Shown here piece after piece: positions 1 to 10,524 of a DNA stretch of 64,000 nt; the first letter of the stretch is position 1, and every line of letters starts with the position of its first letter. Source of the stretch: Monosiga brevicollis MX1 (lineage: Eukaryota; Opisthokonta; Choanoflagellata; Craspedida; Salpingoecidae); the NCBI RefSeq assembly GCF_000002865.3, contig NW_001865041.1:1564611-1628610 (forward strand), written 5' to 3'. A program made the translations under genes and the position numbers. The notes beneath the pieces were generated by a model, which saw only the letters and a list, made by a program, of their open reading frames with translations, was not told where the DNA came from and searched no databases.

Positions 1-1615
1 ATGCGGATCGTCGCATGCTGAATCAATGCTATCTTGATTCGGAGGAGTTTACTGGCAACGATGGATACCGGGAGCCTGATGGCCTGTATGGTGATGGTGC
101 CGTGGCTCACGGCGCAGACCGCGGGTACCTCGAGGTCAACAACCAATGGCGGCGTGGCGATATGGGCTACCTTCCCGTTGCACCCACCCAGGGTGACGCT
201 GTCGATGCGCAAGCGGTATGCCCATTATCCCCTTGGCATGCTTCGACCATGCCGGCTGGGCATCACGTTTTGAGGCCTGCCCCACTGCTCGCTGACATTC
301 TACATTCTCAACACTCACACCCTACGTTGCTGAACCCGTAGCTGTATGACCGGGCCGGTGCGGGTGGCGCCGTGGGCATGTATGCACAGCGTCATCCTGA
401 AGCGGTATGTTGCAGCCTGTGCAGAAATCCAATTGACATTCTGCTGCTCGCCCAAGATGCATGGGCTCGATGGCGCACGCGAGACAATATCCCTCATGAT
501 GTGTCCTGGAACAGGCCTACGACAACCCCCGTGCACTCTTGGCCGACATTCGTGTAAGCCCCGTGATACGCCACTGCTTTCTTTTGCACCTCCTGTGGCT
601 CATGCGCCGGCTGCGTTTTATTGGCAGGGCGAGCAAACTGAGTTTGTCAACCCGGCCTTTGAGGCGGTATGTACAGCAACACTTTGGGCTTCTTTGTGCC
701 TGTTGCCCATCGCCTTTTCGTTTTCATCGCCGTGGTCATGGGGAGGAAATACCTTGGCCTACAGCTCCCTTATTTGCTTGCGCTGATTGTCTCTGCTTTT
801 CTTACTCGGCTTGACCCGCATTGCCTCACCTTTCAAACTCACTTGACCCTCGCCGGCAATCACTCCAGCCGTATGACGTGGCGACTCGCTCGTCAGATCC
901 GGTCGGTACCTTTAGGCACCTTTGCCATGGGCACACTTGTGCATGGTGCCGCCTTGGCTGCGTGTGATGTAGCGTTACTCTCAGCCTCACCTGTGTGATA
1001 TTGTAGGGATATCGTCAAGTCGCCGATTTGCTCAAGAACAAGAAGAAAGCCAAGTCGCAATATCAACATGTGGATGCGTTGCCTTCCATCCCCTCAGAGG
1101 TTGGTACTGTTCTTGTTTGATAATTTTTGCTTTTCGACTTTTTCAACTTACAGCACCCAATGCGCAACTTAGATGTTGTCACATCCGGACCGTCGTGCCG
1201 TGGTCGAGGTGATGAACGAGTACGATCAAGTGCGCCGCTCTGTGCGGGTGAGTCGGGCATCGTTCGTGACACACAACACCTCTGACCACCCATGGCCATG
1301 CCTGCCTCAGCTGCCTGCTTTAACGGCTAAACCTTGACGCGCATTGTATGCTGCCAGGGCCGCCCATCGGTGCATGGTGGAAACCTCTATGGCGATCACG
1401 CCGTTGAGGATGACGAAGAGGGTCTCTACGCCGAGACAGGCTACGCGAGCGTGCCAAAATGGGTCGCGCGAGATGCCGATTTGCCTCGGGTACGCTTCGT
1501 GTGTCTTGATCACTTGGTGAAACTTTTTTTCTGCCATTGCCCTCATTGTACTCTTATTCAATGGCTGTTGTAGGTTGACCTGGATGAAGTGCGTTCTCGC
1601 CAAGGTGGCCGCTAA
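1..1615 (+). CDS. 3' part of a tyrosine-motif-rich protein (possible receptor tail or adaptor), 5' end outside window
   Basis: Only the C-terminal part is in the window. The first coding block is open from the left edge to a gtatgc donor after 215. Later exons are 342-404, 515-553, 628-666, 1007-1099, 1173-1247, 1358-1489 and 1574-1615 (stop TAA). A weaker candidate exon is 869-901. Every listed internal exon is a multiple of three and joins in phase 0. Nearly every exon carries one or more tyrosines in SH2-ligand-like settings: GYREP, YLEVN, YLPV, LYDRA, AYDNPRA, GYRQV, YQHV, EYDQV, LYGD and LYAETGYASV. No enzyme domain, signal peptide or membrane segment is visible in this part. A cytoplasmic tail or adaptor region phosphorylated by tyrosine kinases is an inference from these motifs. 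The family is not recognised. Confidence 0.6.
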
Positions 1616-2195
1616 ACTGTAACTGTTCCTTTTGTTTCTGACCGCTTTCTCTCCTTCTCTCCTTTTTTTTTGTGTGTGTGTGTGTACACGCACTGTCTGA
1701 TCGAGTGTTGTTTTCTGTGTGAACATTCTTCTGTTTCTGTAAATCATGGATGGCCATGGAGCTCTCTGTGCCGGCAATCATGAACCAGAGCTCGAGCAAT
1801 TCATTTGTCTCCCTTTTGACTCTTCCGATTGTCAGCATCTTTTCATCCCCATGCCAGTCCAAAGCGTGCTTCATGTCACAGTTTTCTCCTGTCTCTCTTC
1901 TCTTCTTTGCTGTTTATGCCCTCTCTGCCTCTCTTCCCTCTCTCTCTTGTCACACGACACGTGTGTTTGCTCTTCTCGCGCTGCCTTTGTCGAGAAGAAA
2001 AAAAAGACCTCTCAATTTGCCAGGCGCTCGGAGTTGGGAACTGCCAGATTTACGGGCCGCGTACTTTCCGTGCACACGCCAAGTGGTGCAGGAAAGAAAG
2101 GCTTGGGGGGTGATACAACCAGATTCTCACCCCTCGGCGTTGAATATTCCTCCGAGTGGGGACTGGGGGTACCTTCTGGTCCAGCCACCTCAACA
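1616..2195. other. spacer with T-rich/TG tract and putative POLR1E promoter
   Basis: This 580-bp spacer lies between the stop of the left-edge gene and the POLR1E start. It is pyrimidine-rich with a T-run followed by a short TG repeat near 1665-1686 and many CTCTC stretches between 1885 and 1960. I see no convincing coding exon. It probably holds the 3' UTR of the first gene and the promoter and 5' UTR of the second. Confidence 0.5.
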
Positions 2196-4922
2196 ATGAC
2201 CGAATCCTGGCCCAAGCGTGTCAAGGTAGGTTGTCCTCGGCGAAAGACCCCTCGACTTGCCCTTCCGCACCAAAGCACAGGCTTGGAAAAGTTCAACGGG
2301 AAGCTCAAAGAGAAGTGTGGCCTACTCCATTCCATGCGCCTCTGCCTTGACACATAGGTGCAATACCATGCTGCCGAGGGCGGTCAGGAACCCATCCCCA
2401 TTGGTACGTCGGCTTTATTCTGTCGCATCCAAACCTCTCAACCGTGCTGTGCTGTCCCCTTTTGGATGTGCAGCCATCCAAGTGGCTCATTGTCGACGGA
2501 AAATCTGTGGTGCAACCTCTTAGCTTCCTTTGAACATGCCAATCTCAAGCTGAAACGCGCCAATCAGCTGCTCAACATCAAGGTTCTGCCAGAGTGTCGT
2601 TACAAGTCATGATTCTGTTGTTGTTTCTGGTTCTTCTTGGTTATTTTTCTCCAAAGCAGCCCCGTCGGTGCCTGCTCGTGCTGACACGGTTCCGTTGCGC
2701 TTGGTTTGATGATCGCGCGCCCAAAACATCCAGATGTTTGAGGGCTCAACCGCGCGGACTGCAAGTCAGCGGGTCATGGTGCGTTGTGAGCCTCGCAGGC
2801 CTTGCGTTGCAAAGCATCGTGCGCGACGCGTTTGCTCTGCTGGCAATCACCACCACCTACTGCACATCGCGTTTTGCTACACAGGTGGCCGAAACGGAAC
2901 AGCTGACCTACCAAGGTGCAGCAGAAAGCAACGGTCTGCTCCAGCCGCGCTACCTCTTGGCCCGTCGCAGCGCTGACGGCAAGACCTTGGACCTCTACGA
3001 CGCCCGTGTTTTCCGTTTGCAACCGGTTCTCAAGGGTATGTATTTCCTCTTGCGCAGGTTCGAGCTGGGCGGGGCTTGCTCGCCTCCTAGCCCTCATGCT
3101 TTACGCACATGCCATCCGCTTGTTGCTTGTTGCTCAAGTAGATTCGGAAAGTGAAAAGAATACCAGGACGCTGGACTCGGGCGAGCGGGTAATGCAAGCC
3201 CGTGCCGATCTGACAGAAACGTTTGGAGGCAAGAAGAAAAAGGCTCAGCTACATGCCTTGGAACGCAACAAGTTCGTGTTTGGCCACCCCACATTCCAGC
3301 CGTGCTTTGTCACAGCAAGCTTGACTCTTACTCATTGCTTGCCATGCATGGGCTTATTCCCGCACGCGCCCACACACAGAATCGATAGCAAAGCATTGGC
3401 TGCTGTGGGAGGTGTCATGTACGAAGCACTATCCAAGCCCATGGATATCGATTCCGGTGCGATCCCTGCCGTTTAGAGTTGATTTTTGGAAGGGTCGTTT
3501 GCGTCCTTTTGCTCATCACTCCTCGTTCAACTCAACGACATTGCAGACCCTGCCAAGCAAGACCAAGACCGCTTCCGCCCGGTGCCCCAATATGACCCTG
3601 CTGCCACCGTACCAGCTGACGTGTATCCACTCAAACATTGTACGCCCGTGCTTCATCATCTTGCATCCACGTTTGCCCCTCCCCTCCACCCCTGTGCGAC
3701 AAGTCAAGCTGCGATGCATCAGATGCATCGGCGCATTCACTCTCTTTCTTCCATCATACTTGAACGGGCGGCAGTGATCTCGCATGCCGATGCCTCGGCT
3801 GTGGCCGAGTTGTGCAAGCCCTTCACCGCGGCTGATGAACAGACCGTGGCCAAGTGGAAGGCCACCAACAAGTATGTCAGGCTGCCCCGTTGCCTTGTTG
3901 GCTCTTTCATTTACCTTGATGGGCCAAGGGTTATGCTTACGACTGTGCCGCCGTCTAGATTCTCGCCGTTGGTTTTTGACGGCCTGGACCTTCTCGTGAC
4001 CAAGAGTGGGAGTGCCAAAAAGATGCTGGTATGAACACACTCGACCTTAGTGTCTCATCCCACGCTTCTCAGGCGGATTCCCTCACACAACCCACGAACA
4101 GGCTCGCGTTTTGCAATACCTGGTTGAGTTGCTCAAGTTTTACAACTATGTTCGAACACATCGCAAGATTGTGGCCATTGAAGTGAAGGAAGAGCTGCAG
4201 GTACAATGTTCTCTGCGTGCCAACCTCCTGATTGCCAGCCATCACTCACGCTGTGACATCCACGATGACCTCGAGCATAGAGCGTGCCGCCTGCTATTAT
4301 TGACTCGTTTATGGACAAATTTGTCTTCAGCGATAGCACGGGCCAGACGCCTTCAGTCCGTGAGAATGGGTATGCACCCCGCTTCCTAAATGTAAACTGT
4401 GGCCCACCGCCACCCAGCTGCCAACCGTCGTCTCACGGCCGATGTGTTGTGTCTTTGTAGGGCCAACTTGTCCAAGCGTAACATGCATTTGCTGATTCAC
4501 CATCTCCTTGTATTGGCATTCCACGCTCGTGGTTTCTCAAAGCTGAGCAGCGCACGCGTTGCCGAAGCCCTGTCCATGGCCCCTGCCACGTACGTTAGAG
4601 CCGCCAGCTCTTGATTTTTTTTGCCAGCGCCAGCCACGGACGAGGCTAACAAGATCTCCCCCCCCCCCCCCCTTTTTTTTCTACTTCACAGAGCGGTGAC
4701 ACACCTCAAGGCCATTGGATGCAAATGCAGCGCCGTCAAGGCGACCCCTCAAACTGCCGTATGTTCCCCTTACTGGACCATTTACCCCGATTCGCGAGTC
4801 ATATCCCACGTCAACGCCGCTCACTCTGTGTTGCATCTGACTGCCAGGCATACCATGTGGCCGAGCTGGTGGCACCGCTCCAGTTCCCCAAGGTCAAGCG
4901 AGGCCCGCCCAAGGGTCGATAA
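2196..4922 (+). CDS. POLR1E: DNA-directed RNA polymerase I subunit RPA49 / POLR1E (A49)
   Basis: A49 is the Pol I-specific subunit that pairs with A34.5 and resembles TFIIF/TFIIE; it acts in the nucleolus. About 14 small exons join in frame, beginning with MTESWPKRVK (2196-2225) and 2358-2403, 2524-2582, 2885-3035 and 3142-3271. The fourth exon has the dimerisation-domain signature in which a LTYQGA strand is followed by LYDARVFRLQPVL, the counterpart of YVG...YDAELFNMQP in human POLR1E. The next exon has the basic TFGGKKKKAQ segment. Later exons carry the winged-helix half: an SHADASAVAELCKPF helix, ADVYPL, a LVELLKFYNYVRTHR helix, AIIDSFMDKFVF, and the C-terminal APLQFPKVKRGP before the stop at 4920-4922. 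Two inferred donors are unusual GT sites (gttctg at 2583, gttcgt at 3272), so those joins are less certain than the family call. Confidence 0.85.
4658..4680 (+). repeat. C15T8 homopolymer tract in a POLR1E intron
   Basis: A run of 15 C is followed directly by 8 T, about 10 bp before the ctacttcacag acceptor of the penultimate POLR1E exon. It acts as, or sits in, the polypyrimidine tract of this acceptor. Confidence 0.85.
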
Positions 4923-5361
4923 ACGCACTCTTGCATTCGCACCCGACTTTGTCCCTGTTTCTGAAGCGAAGCGATGTGTCCTCGTCTGGCTCGCGTTCCT
5001 TTTGCTTGCTTTTTCGTCTCTTCTTAATTCTCCAAGCTCACGACTACAACTTGCATCAATTCAAAGATTGTATCTTACCTTCGTTGCAGATGGAAAACGC
5101 CCTGGGCTTGCAAACCCATCTGCGGCGTGCACAGCACAAAGCACTCAGACCCGGTTTTGGATGCCATGTGATGCGACTGCGACCGCACCTCTCTTCTTCT
5201 CTCTTCTTCTCTCTTCTTCTCTCTTCTGTTTCTCTCTCGTTTGCTTTCAAAAGGAATCAGTGCAGCGTTTTGTGTTTCATGACGTCAAGTTCCGTTATTT
5301 TCACACACACGCATATCCAATACACACGCGCACACACACACTCACACACGGATATCGCGAA
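4923..5361. other. spacer with period-10 CTCTTCTTCT repeat, CA-rich leader and a CRE-like site
   Basis: The 439-bp spacer between POLR1E and the CRAL-TRIO gene has a CTCTTCTTCT unit repeated three to four times at 5190-5227 and CA-rich sequence at 5300-5350 that probably forms the 5' leader of the next gene. No exon is convincing here. Confidence 0.55.
5280..5287. promoter_or_regulatory. CRE-like palindrome TGACGTCA upstream of the CRAL-TRIO gene
   Basis: A perfect TGACGTCA octamer lies 75 bp upstream of the ATG at 5362. This is the consensus CREB/ATF bZIP site in animals. Its function here is inferred only from sequence and position. Confidence 0.3.
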
Positions 5362-6821
5362 ATGGCAGCACCAAAAGTGGATGAAGCTGAGGTCCAGGCT
5401 CAGTTTGATGCCTACCTGTCCACCTTTGATGTGGCCTCCGTGCTGACCAAGGAGAGCAAGGAGGCCCAGGATGCAGTTGCCGAACAGCTCGCAAAATTTG
5501 ATTCTTTCTGGAAATTGGCTGCGCTTCGTTCTCGTGACTACGATCTGGAGCTGGCAGCCAAAGTGCTGACCAACTACATCAAATGGCGCAAGGACTTCCG
5601 AGTTGATGAGATCACCGTTGACAACAATGCCGAATTCCGGGCCCTGATCGAAATGAACAGCGTCGTGCTGGCAGGCAACCATGCCAAAGAAGGTCGGCTC
5701 ACCCCAGGCTTGCACGCAACCTGTCAGGCCCTTGCCCTTGCTACATCCCGCTGGCGTGTCCTCACCGCTACCCTCGCCCGGTTTGTATGTCTGATTAAGG
5801 CTCCCTGGCCATCGTGGTACGCCCCCGACGCAACGATCTCACCCGATTCACTCCTGAGGACATTCTGCGCGCCATGCACCTCGCCGTTGAGTACGGCCTG
5901 CGCCGTTTCCCCGAGGTGGCGCAAAGCAAGGGTGCGTCACTCGTTCCGAACCGCGTTGTGTGCGCATACATGCGATATACCTTTGCACACGCACATGCGA
6001 CCCGCCCACCATGTCATGAGGGCGGGGCAATCACGTACCGCGCCTAGCAAATCCTGCCAAGTGGTGCATGTTTCGCGCTCCTGCTCACCACACACCAACA
6101 TTCAGGCTTTGCTGTGATTATGGACGTGACAAATGCTTCGTCATCTCAACTGGACCGCCGGGTTGGTTGCCTTTGAGCAAGCTTCAACAGCTGATTGACC
6201 CGCCCATGCACATGCTCCGTGAACTTTGCATTCATGACCTTGGCCGTGCGTTGGCCCATGCAACACAGATTCCGCAAAACTTGGGGCCAGCTGTCTCATA
6301 CGCCTGGCCCATCAAGATTTCGGCCATTTACGTCGTGAGCATGCCCTTCTTTTTTCGGTGCGAACATTCATTCATCCTCAAGCACATGCTCTGTGTCGGC
6401 CTCTTCCGCTCGTGAGGGCTCCTGCTCACCATCTGACATCTGCCATCTGTCTTCTGCCCCTCCCTGCGATGCGCCCTCGTTCCCACACCTAGCATGATTT
6501 TTCCCATTGTCAAGATGTTTTTTGAGGAGCGCCTGCGCAACATGATCACTGTTCTGCCTGGTGGCCCAGATCAACTGAGGTCTGTCCGACAAACTCACTC
6601 CTGCCATGTCTGCTGGCTTGGGCTCCGCCGTCTCCTTATCCATGTCTGGAATCTTCATTTGCCGCTCGCTCTTGCTCGTTTGCTGTGGACGCAGCCAATA
6701 CTTTGACCTTGACCAGCTTGAGGAGGACCAGGGTGGCTCCTATCAGTTCGATGCCGAGGACTACATTGCATACATCTCAAAAATGCAAGCCGCGTCCGAT
6801 GCTCCCAACGAGGCAGAGTAG
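5362..6821 (+). CDS. CRAL-TRIO (Sec14-like) lipid-binding protein
   Basis: CRAL-TRIO proteins carry phosphoinositides, tocopherols or retinoids between membranes. The start MAAPKVDEAEVQAQ at 5362 follows a CA-rich leader. The first exon encodes a helical CRAL-TRIO-N region (RSRDYDLELAAKVL then NYIKWRKDF). The lipid-binding fold follows over several exons: FTPEDILRAMHLAVEYGL, then FAVIMDVTNASSSQLDRR (the Gxxxi.D strand), then VSYAWPIKISAIYVV and MIFPIVKMFFEERLR, matching the YPx+...ivN.P..F...+pfl core. The last exon is acidic (FDLDQLEEDQGG) and ends at a TAG at 6819-6821. Most introns are about 100-150 bp. The exact join between about 6160 and 6270 is unclear because the stretch is open in one frame. 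Ligand and membrane target cannot be read from the sequence. Confidence 0.78.
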
Positions 6822-7124
6822 AGGCAGAGGGGCCACACCCGAGTGTGTTCTGCGCCTGATGCGACACCCCGATTTTTTAGAAGCGTCTTCCATGTAGTCC
6901 TTCCGCTTTTATGTCCAGCTGGCCTGCATACTGATCCGTGCGTGCTATGAAGAGAACTCGTACCAATCGACAAACAGGCATGCCGCGAGTGCCAGTCCCG
7001 CAGTAAAACTTGCCCTAGCTGTCAATTCAAAGTTGTTGTTTCACAAATCACCCAGGATAACCAGATTGGGCTTTGAGCGTGACTGCTGTAGTCATGCGCT
7101 GTAATGGTGAGCAAGCAGCCACTC
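6822..7124. other. convergent 3' spacer
   Basis: The spacer of about 300 bp lies between two convergent stop codons and presumably holds both 3' UTRs. I see no gene or notable repeat. Confidence 0.5.
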
Positions 7125-9870
7125 CTATTGCAGTGCCGGCCGCCAATCACTGGGCGGCCTCTCCTCCAGTGACGATACGGTCCGTCGACAAAAGAAGTAC
7201 CAGGTTAAACCAGCTACCAGAGTAATTCCAGCCACTGTGTAGAAGCTGTTGATCATAGGAGTCGGAGTAAATTTAGCAATACGCCACAGTGAGTAAAAGT
7301 CAAGAGCAAAGTGTGGACCAACATGCAAGGCAGGCGGTCAATGCATGAACATACCCATTGTATTCTTTGGCACAGTGGCCACTCTCATCCTTATGTGAGC
7401 ACTCCTCGAGCACGCCCATGACCTACACTCCCAAAAGAGCCCACGCAACGAATCAACTTCATGTGACAAAAGGAGAGCGTTGGGATCGTTCCTCGACTTT
7501 GTCGAGCGCGCAGTCGCGATCGGCCCCACCTTGAGCGCCAGCGTTGAAGGCCATACGGCCCCTAAATTGGCCAAGGTTGTCAAAAGCGTCCTGCGCATGC
7601 AAGTGGATGCGTCAGTCTCACAATGACATCATCACCACGGGCATAAACAGCAGAACGCCAGGCGACAACGCCGCTGAGCAGAGGTGAACAAAGCCCTCAC
7701 ATATATGTGCCTCCCAAAAGCGGGTCGGACAACTTGCAAAAAAACTGCATCTGGGCCGTGAACATGATAGTAGAAGCTATAGCAAGCACAGAAGATGAAC
7801 CAAGGACACGAGCCACTGTGTATGGATCCCTCGCTTTTGCAGGTTGCCAAAAAAAAAAACGCGGTGCGAGCCGCCATCTCGACAGACCGGTGATGGAAAA
7901 GAAGGTGGCAATCACAATCAGGGCAAACTCTGCACTCGTGATCCCAGTCCCTCGAGGCAAAATGTACTGCTCGGCATAGTAAACCTGTCGCATCCCAGGG
8001 GGCCAAGTGAGGCAAAAGTGACCAGACTGGCGTTTCACGTTGTCATGGGCAATTGCTGGGGTTCGAAGAACAGACCAAGGCAATGGAAGGGATGGCCGCC
8101 AGTACGCGGAACGGGTAAGCACGCAGCCACAATTGCATCGGTTGTGTCTGCAGATAACCCATCAAGCTCGGAACGACCAAGGACACCTGCCAACGGACCA
8201 ACAACAGTGGGCAAATCAGAATGTGCCCCAGACCAATGACCTCCCAGACCTGGTGCGTGTATCTGTGTCTTTGTGCGTGGTTGGCAAGCGGATTGCCCAA
8301 AAAAAAGCGAGCATCGCAGCGAAAACCAAGCGCGACGTACGGGAAACATTAAAGGTCCAAGCGAAGCAAGGTCTTCCTTGGGCACGCCAAATTCCTACAT
8401 CCATCACAAACATGTGCATTCATCAAGCTACCGCTCGAACCTGGCGAACAATCAACCATACGCGCAAGCAAGCAAAAACGGGAAGGGGGCAGGACTGGAG
8501 GAAATGCATCGCCGGACGCATCACCCACTTGGAGCTTCAGCGCCGTAACCGATTCCACGCCAGCAAACCCGATGCGACAAGTCAAGATGACAAAGGCTAG
8601 CTGTTGGATGCTGGACAGCTTGCAGACTTGGAGCAAACGCTGATAGGTCCCGGCCACAGAGAGCGTAGATTCACCCCTGCACGAGCAAGGAGGATAAGCG
8701 GTCTGGCTCCTGGCTTACTCAGCCCCGCGGATAAGCAGGAGCAAGCGGGGCAAACACGAAGCTTACGCGCCGCGGATGGGTTTGCCCTCCCGCTTGAAAA
8801 ACCAAACCCCCAGCGTGGTGAGGACAAACACCCAGCCAAAGAAGTTCATAAAGGACCCCAATGTCACCATTGGTTCATCTGAAGGGACGCTTCTACACCC
8901 AAAACAAATCGGTGATACAAAGCCTGCAACTGAGCCAGCGCGCACATGCTAGACCAGCACTTTTGGGGCAACTTCAAATCCAGACTATGTTCCGGATTGA
9001 CGCACCGCAGATACTTATTGCAGGCATCGGGGCTGCTAAGAAGCAGAAAAAAAATAAACGAGGTAAAGTAGCCAGCACTTTGCCCAACCGAATTGCAGAT
9101 GGAGGCCAGATCAACCCGAGCAGGTGACAGCATAGTCAAGGCCCAACTAAACAGCCACGCCCAATGAGCTTTGTGAATGAGCCACCCTCGCATTGGCAGA
9201 GGCGACCCCCAGTAGGCTGCCGGTGAGCGGCTTACCCATCCACCGCAACGTCTTGCGTGGCACAGAGGGTGTACAGAAGAAGAAAAAGGATGGTTAGGGT
9301 AAAGACATCTGGCGTCGGCTGATCAATCAAGGCATCGACGTGGCTGCTGGAGCCAAGAAGGACTAGTGCAATTAAGATCTGGCATGGAACTGTCCAAGAC
9401 TTGCGTCGGCCAAACTAGAGCGCGCGATGAGGTGTGCCGTGAGGTTGGTCGGGAAGACAGGGACGCTGTCTCGCAACAGCGGCCCAGTCTGAAACGAGCG
9501 CCTCGGAATGAGTCACAAAGAACCGCAGCAGCGTGGCACGCTCTACCTTTTCGAAGAACAAGCCATCGACGATTGGAGCCCACAGCAGCTTGAGAGAAAA
9601 GGGATACACGACAAAGCTGAATAAAGCTTGTTGGTTGTAGTCTGCTGTCTTGTCCTGCAGCAAATAAGGAACAGAGGCGGAGAGGCCCCTGCACAGCAAG
9701 CAACAGGCCCGGTGACATCGTCAGGGCAAGCATTGATTTCAAACCCCGCCGTCGCGGTGCAGGTCCGTGGCCCTCACAGCTACGCACATGGGCACGCCTT
9801 GCAAAAAGTAAAGAAGCAGCAGCAAGGCAACGCTGCGCTTGTCTGATGCGTCAATCTCCTGCTTGCTCAT
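7125..9870 (-). CDS. SLC33A1: acetyl-CoA transporter, SLC33A1/AT-1 family
   Basis: The family imports acetyl-CoA into the ER/Golgi lumen for protein and glycan acetylation. On the minus strand the protein begins MSKQEIDASDKRSVALLL with a first membrane segment LLLLYFLQGVP, then the hallmark FSFVVYPFSLKLLWAPIVDG (second exon). A later exon has LCATQDVAVDG, the conserved ATQDiAVDGWaL motif, followed by ALTMLSPARVDLASICNSVG. Then come FFCKLSDPLLGGTYM and TLLTTLANLGAVWPST, both strongly conserved in SLC33A1. The last exon has MINSFYTVAGITLVAGLTWY and ends at a TAG (7125-7127). There are roughly 10 exons and multiple membrane helices. Some middle exons (8040-8900) were not resolved individually. 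Confidence 0.85.
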
Positions 9871-10524
9871 CCTGGGCAGGGCAGCATGGGAAAGATGGAA
9901 CAGTTAATAAATCCTGTGGTACCACGGGAACATGCTTGCGCCACACACACCTACCGGGCCCATCGATCATTGGCCTTGTCTGCGCCTTGAGCAAATGCCT
10001 CGAGCTCTGGCGTCACGACCGAGTCGGTGCCTAGTTGCGCAGGGCCCCAGGCAGTGTCAAGCCCCTAGGTCAGCCTCGTGTGCTTGGCCATGCTTGAAGG
10101 CAAGCACGAAGCGCTCACCTTGCATTGTGTCGACTGACCAAGATTTGCCGTTGTCTGTCGTGCACTCGATTCCGCATCAGATTGGCTCTCATCGTACAGA
10201 TGTCAGGTCGCAGAAACGACTGAAACGCAACCAATCGAGTACATACCACGTTGCCGCATGGTGCTGACTAATTCTTGTCTCCTTGAGGTACCGTCAGTCT
10301 CGCCCCGCGCTTGTGCCGAGGCCTCGATCGGTCTTCTGGTCAGTCAGTGAGCCAACGTCCATCGACTCACACTCTTTCCCTTTCAAGAATTGAAACCCGC
10401 CAGTCTATCAGCTCTTTGTTCTCTTTCTTTGTTTTTTCTTTTCTTTTCTTTTTGGGGTTGTTTGAAAGGATCAATTTGGAGACTGTGCCTTCACACATGA
10501 TGTTCACTTGAACTTGATGAGCCG
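9871..10524. other. spacer upstream of SLC33A1, CT/TTTTC-rich
   Basis: The 650-bp spacer lies between the SLC33A1 start and the stop of the next minus-strand gene. It has a CTTTTCTTTTCTTTTTGG tract near 10435-10455. On the minus strand it must contain the 3' UTR of the upstream gene and the SLC33A1 promoter. No exon with family similarity is visible. Confidence 0.5.
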
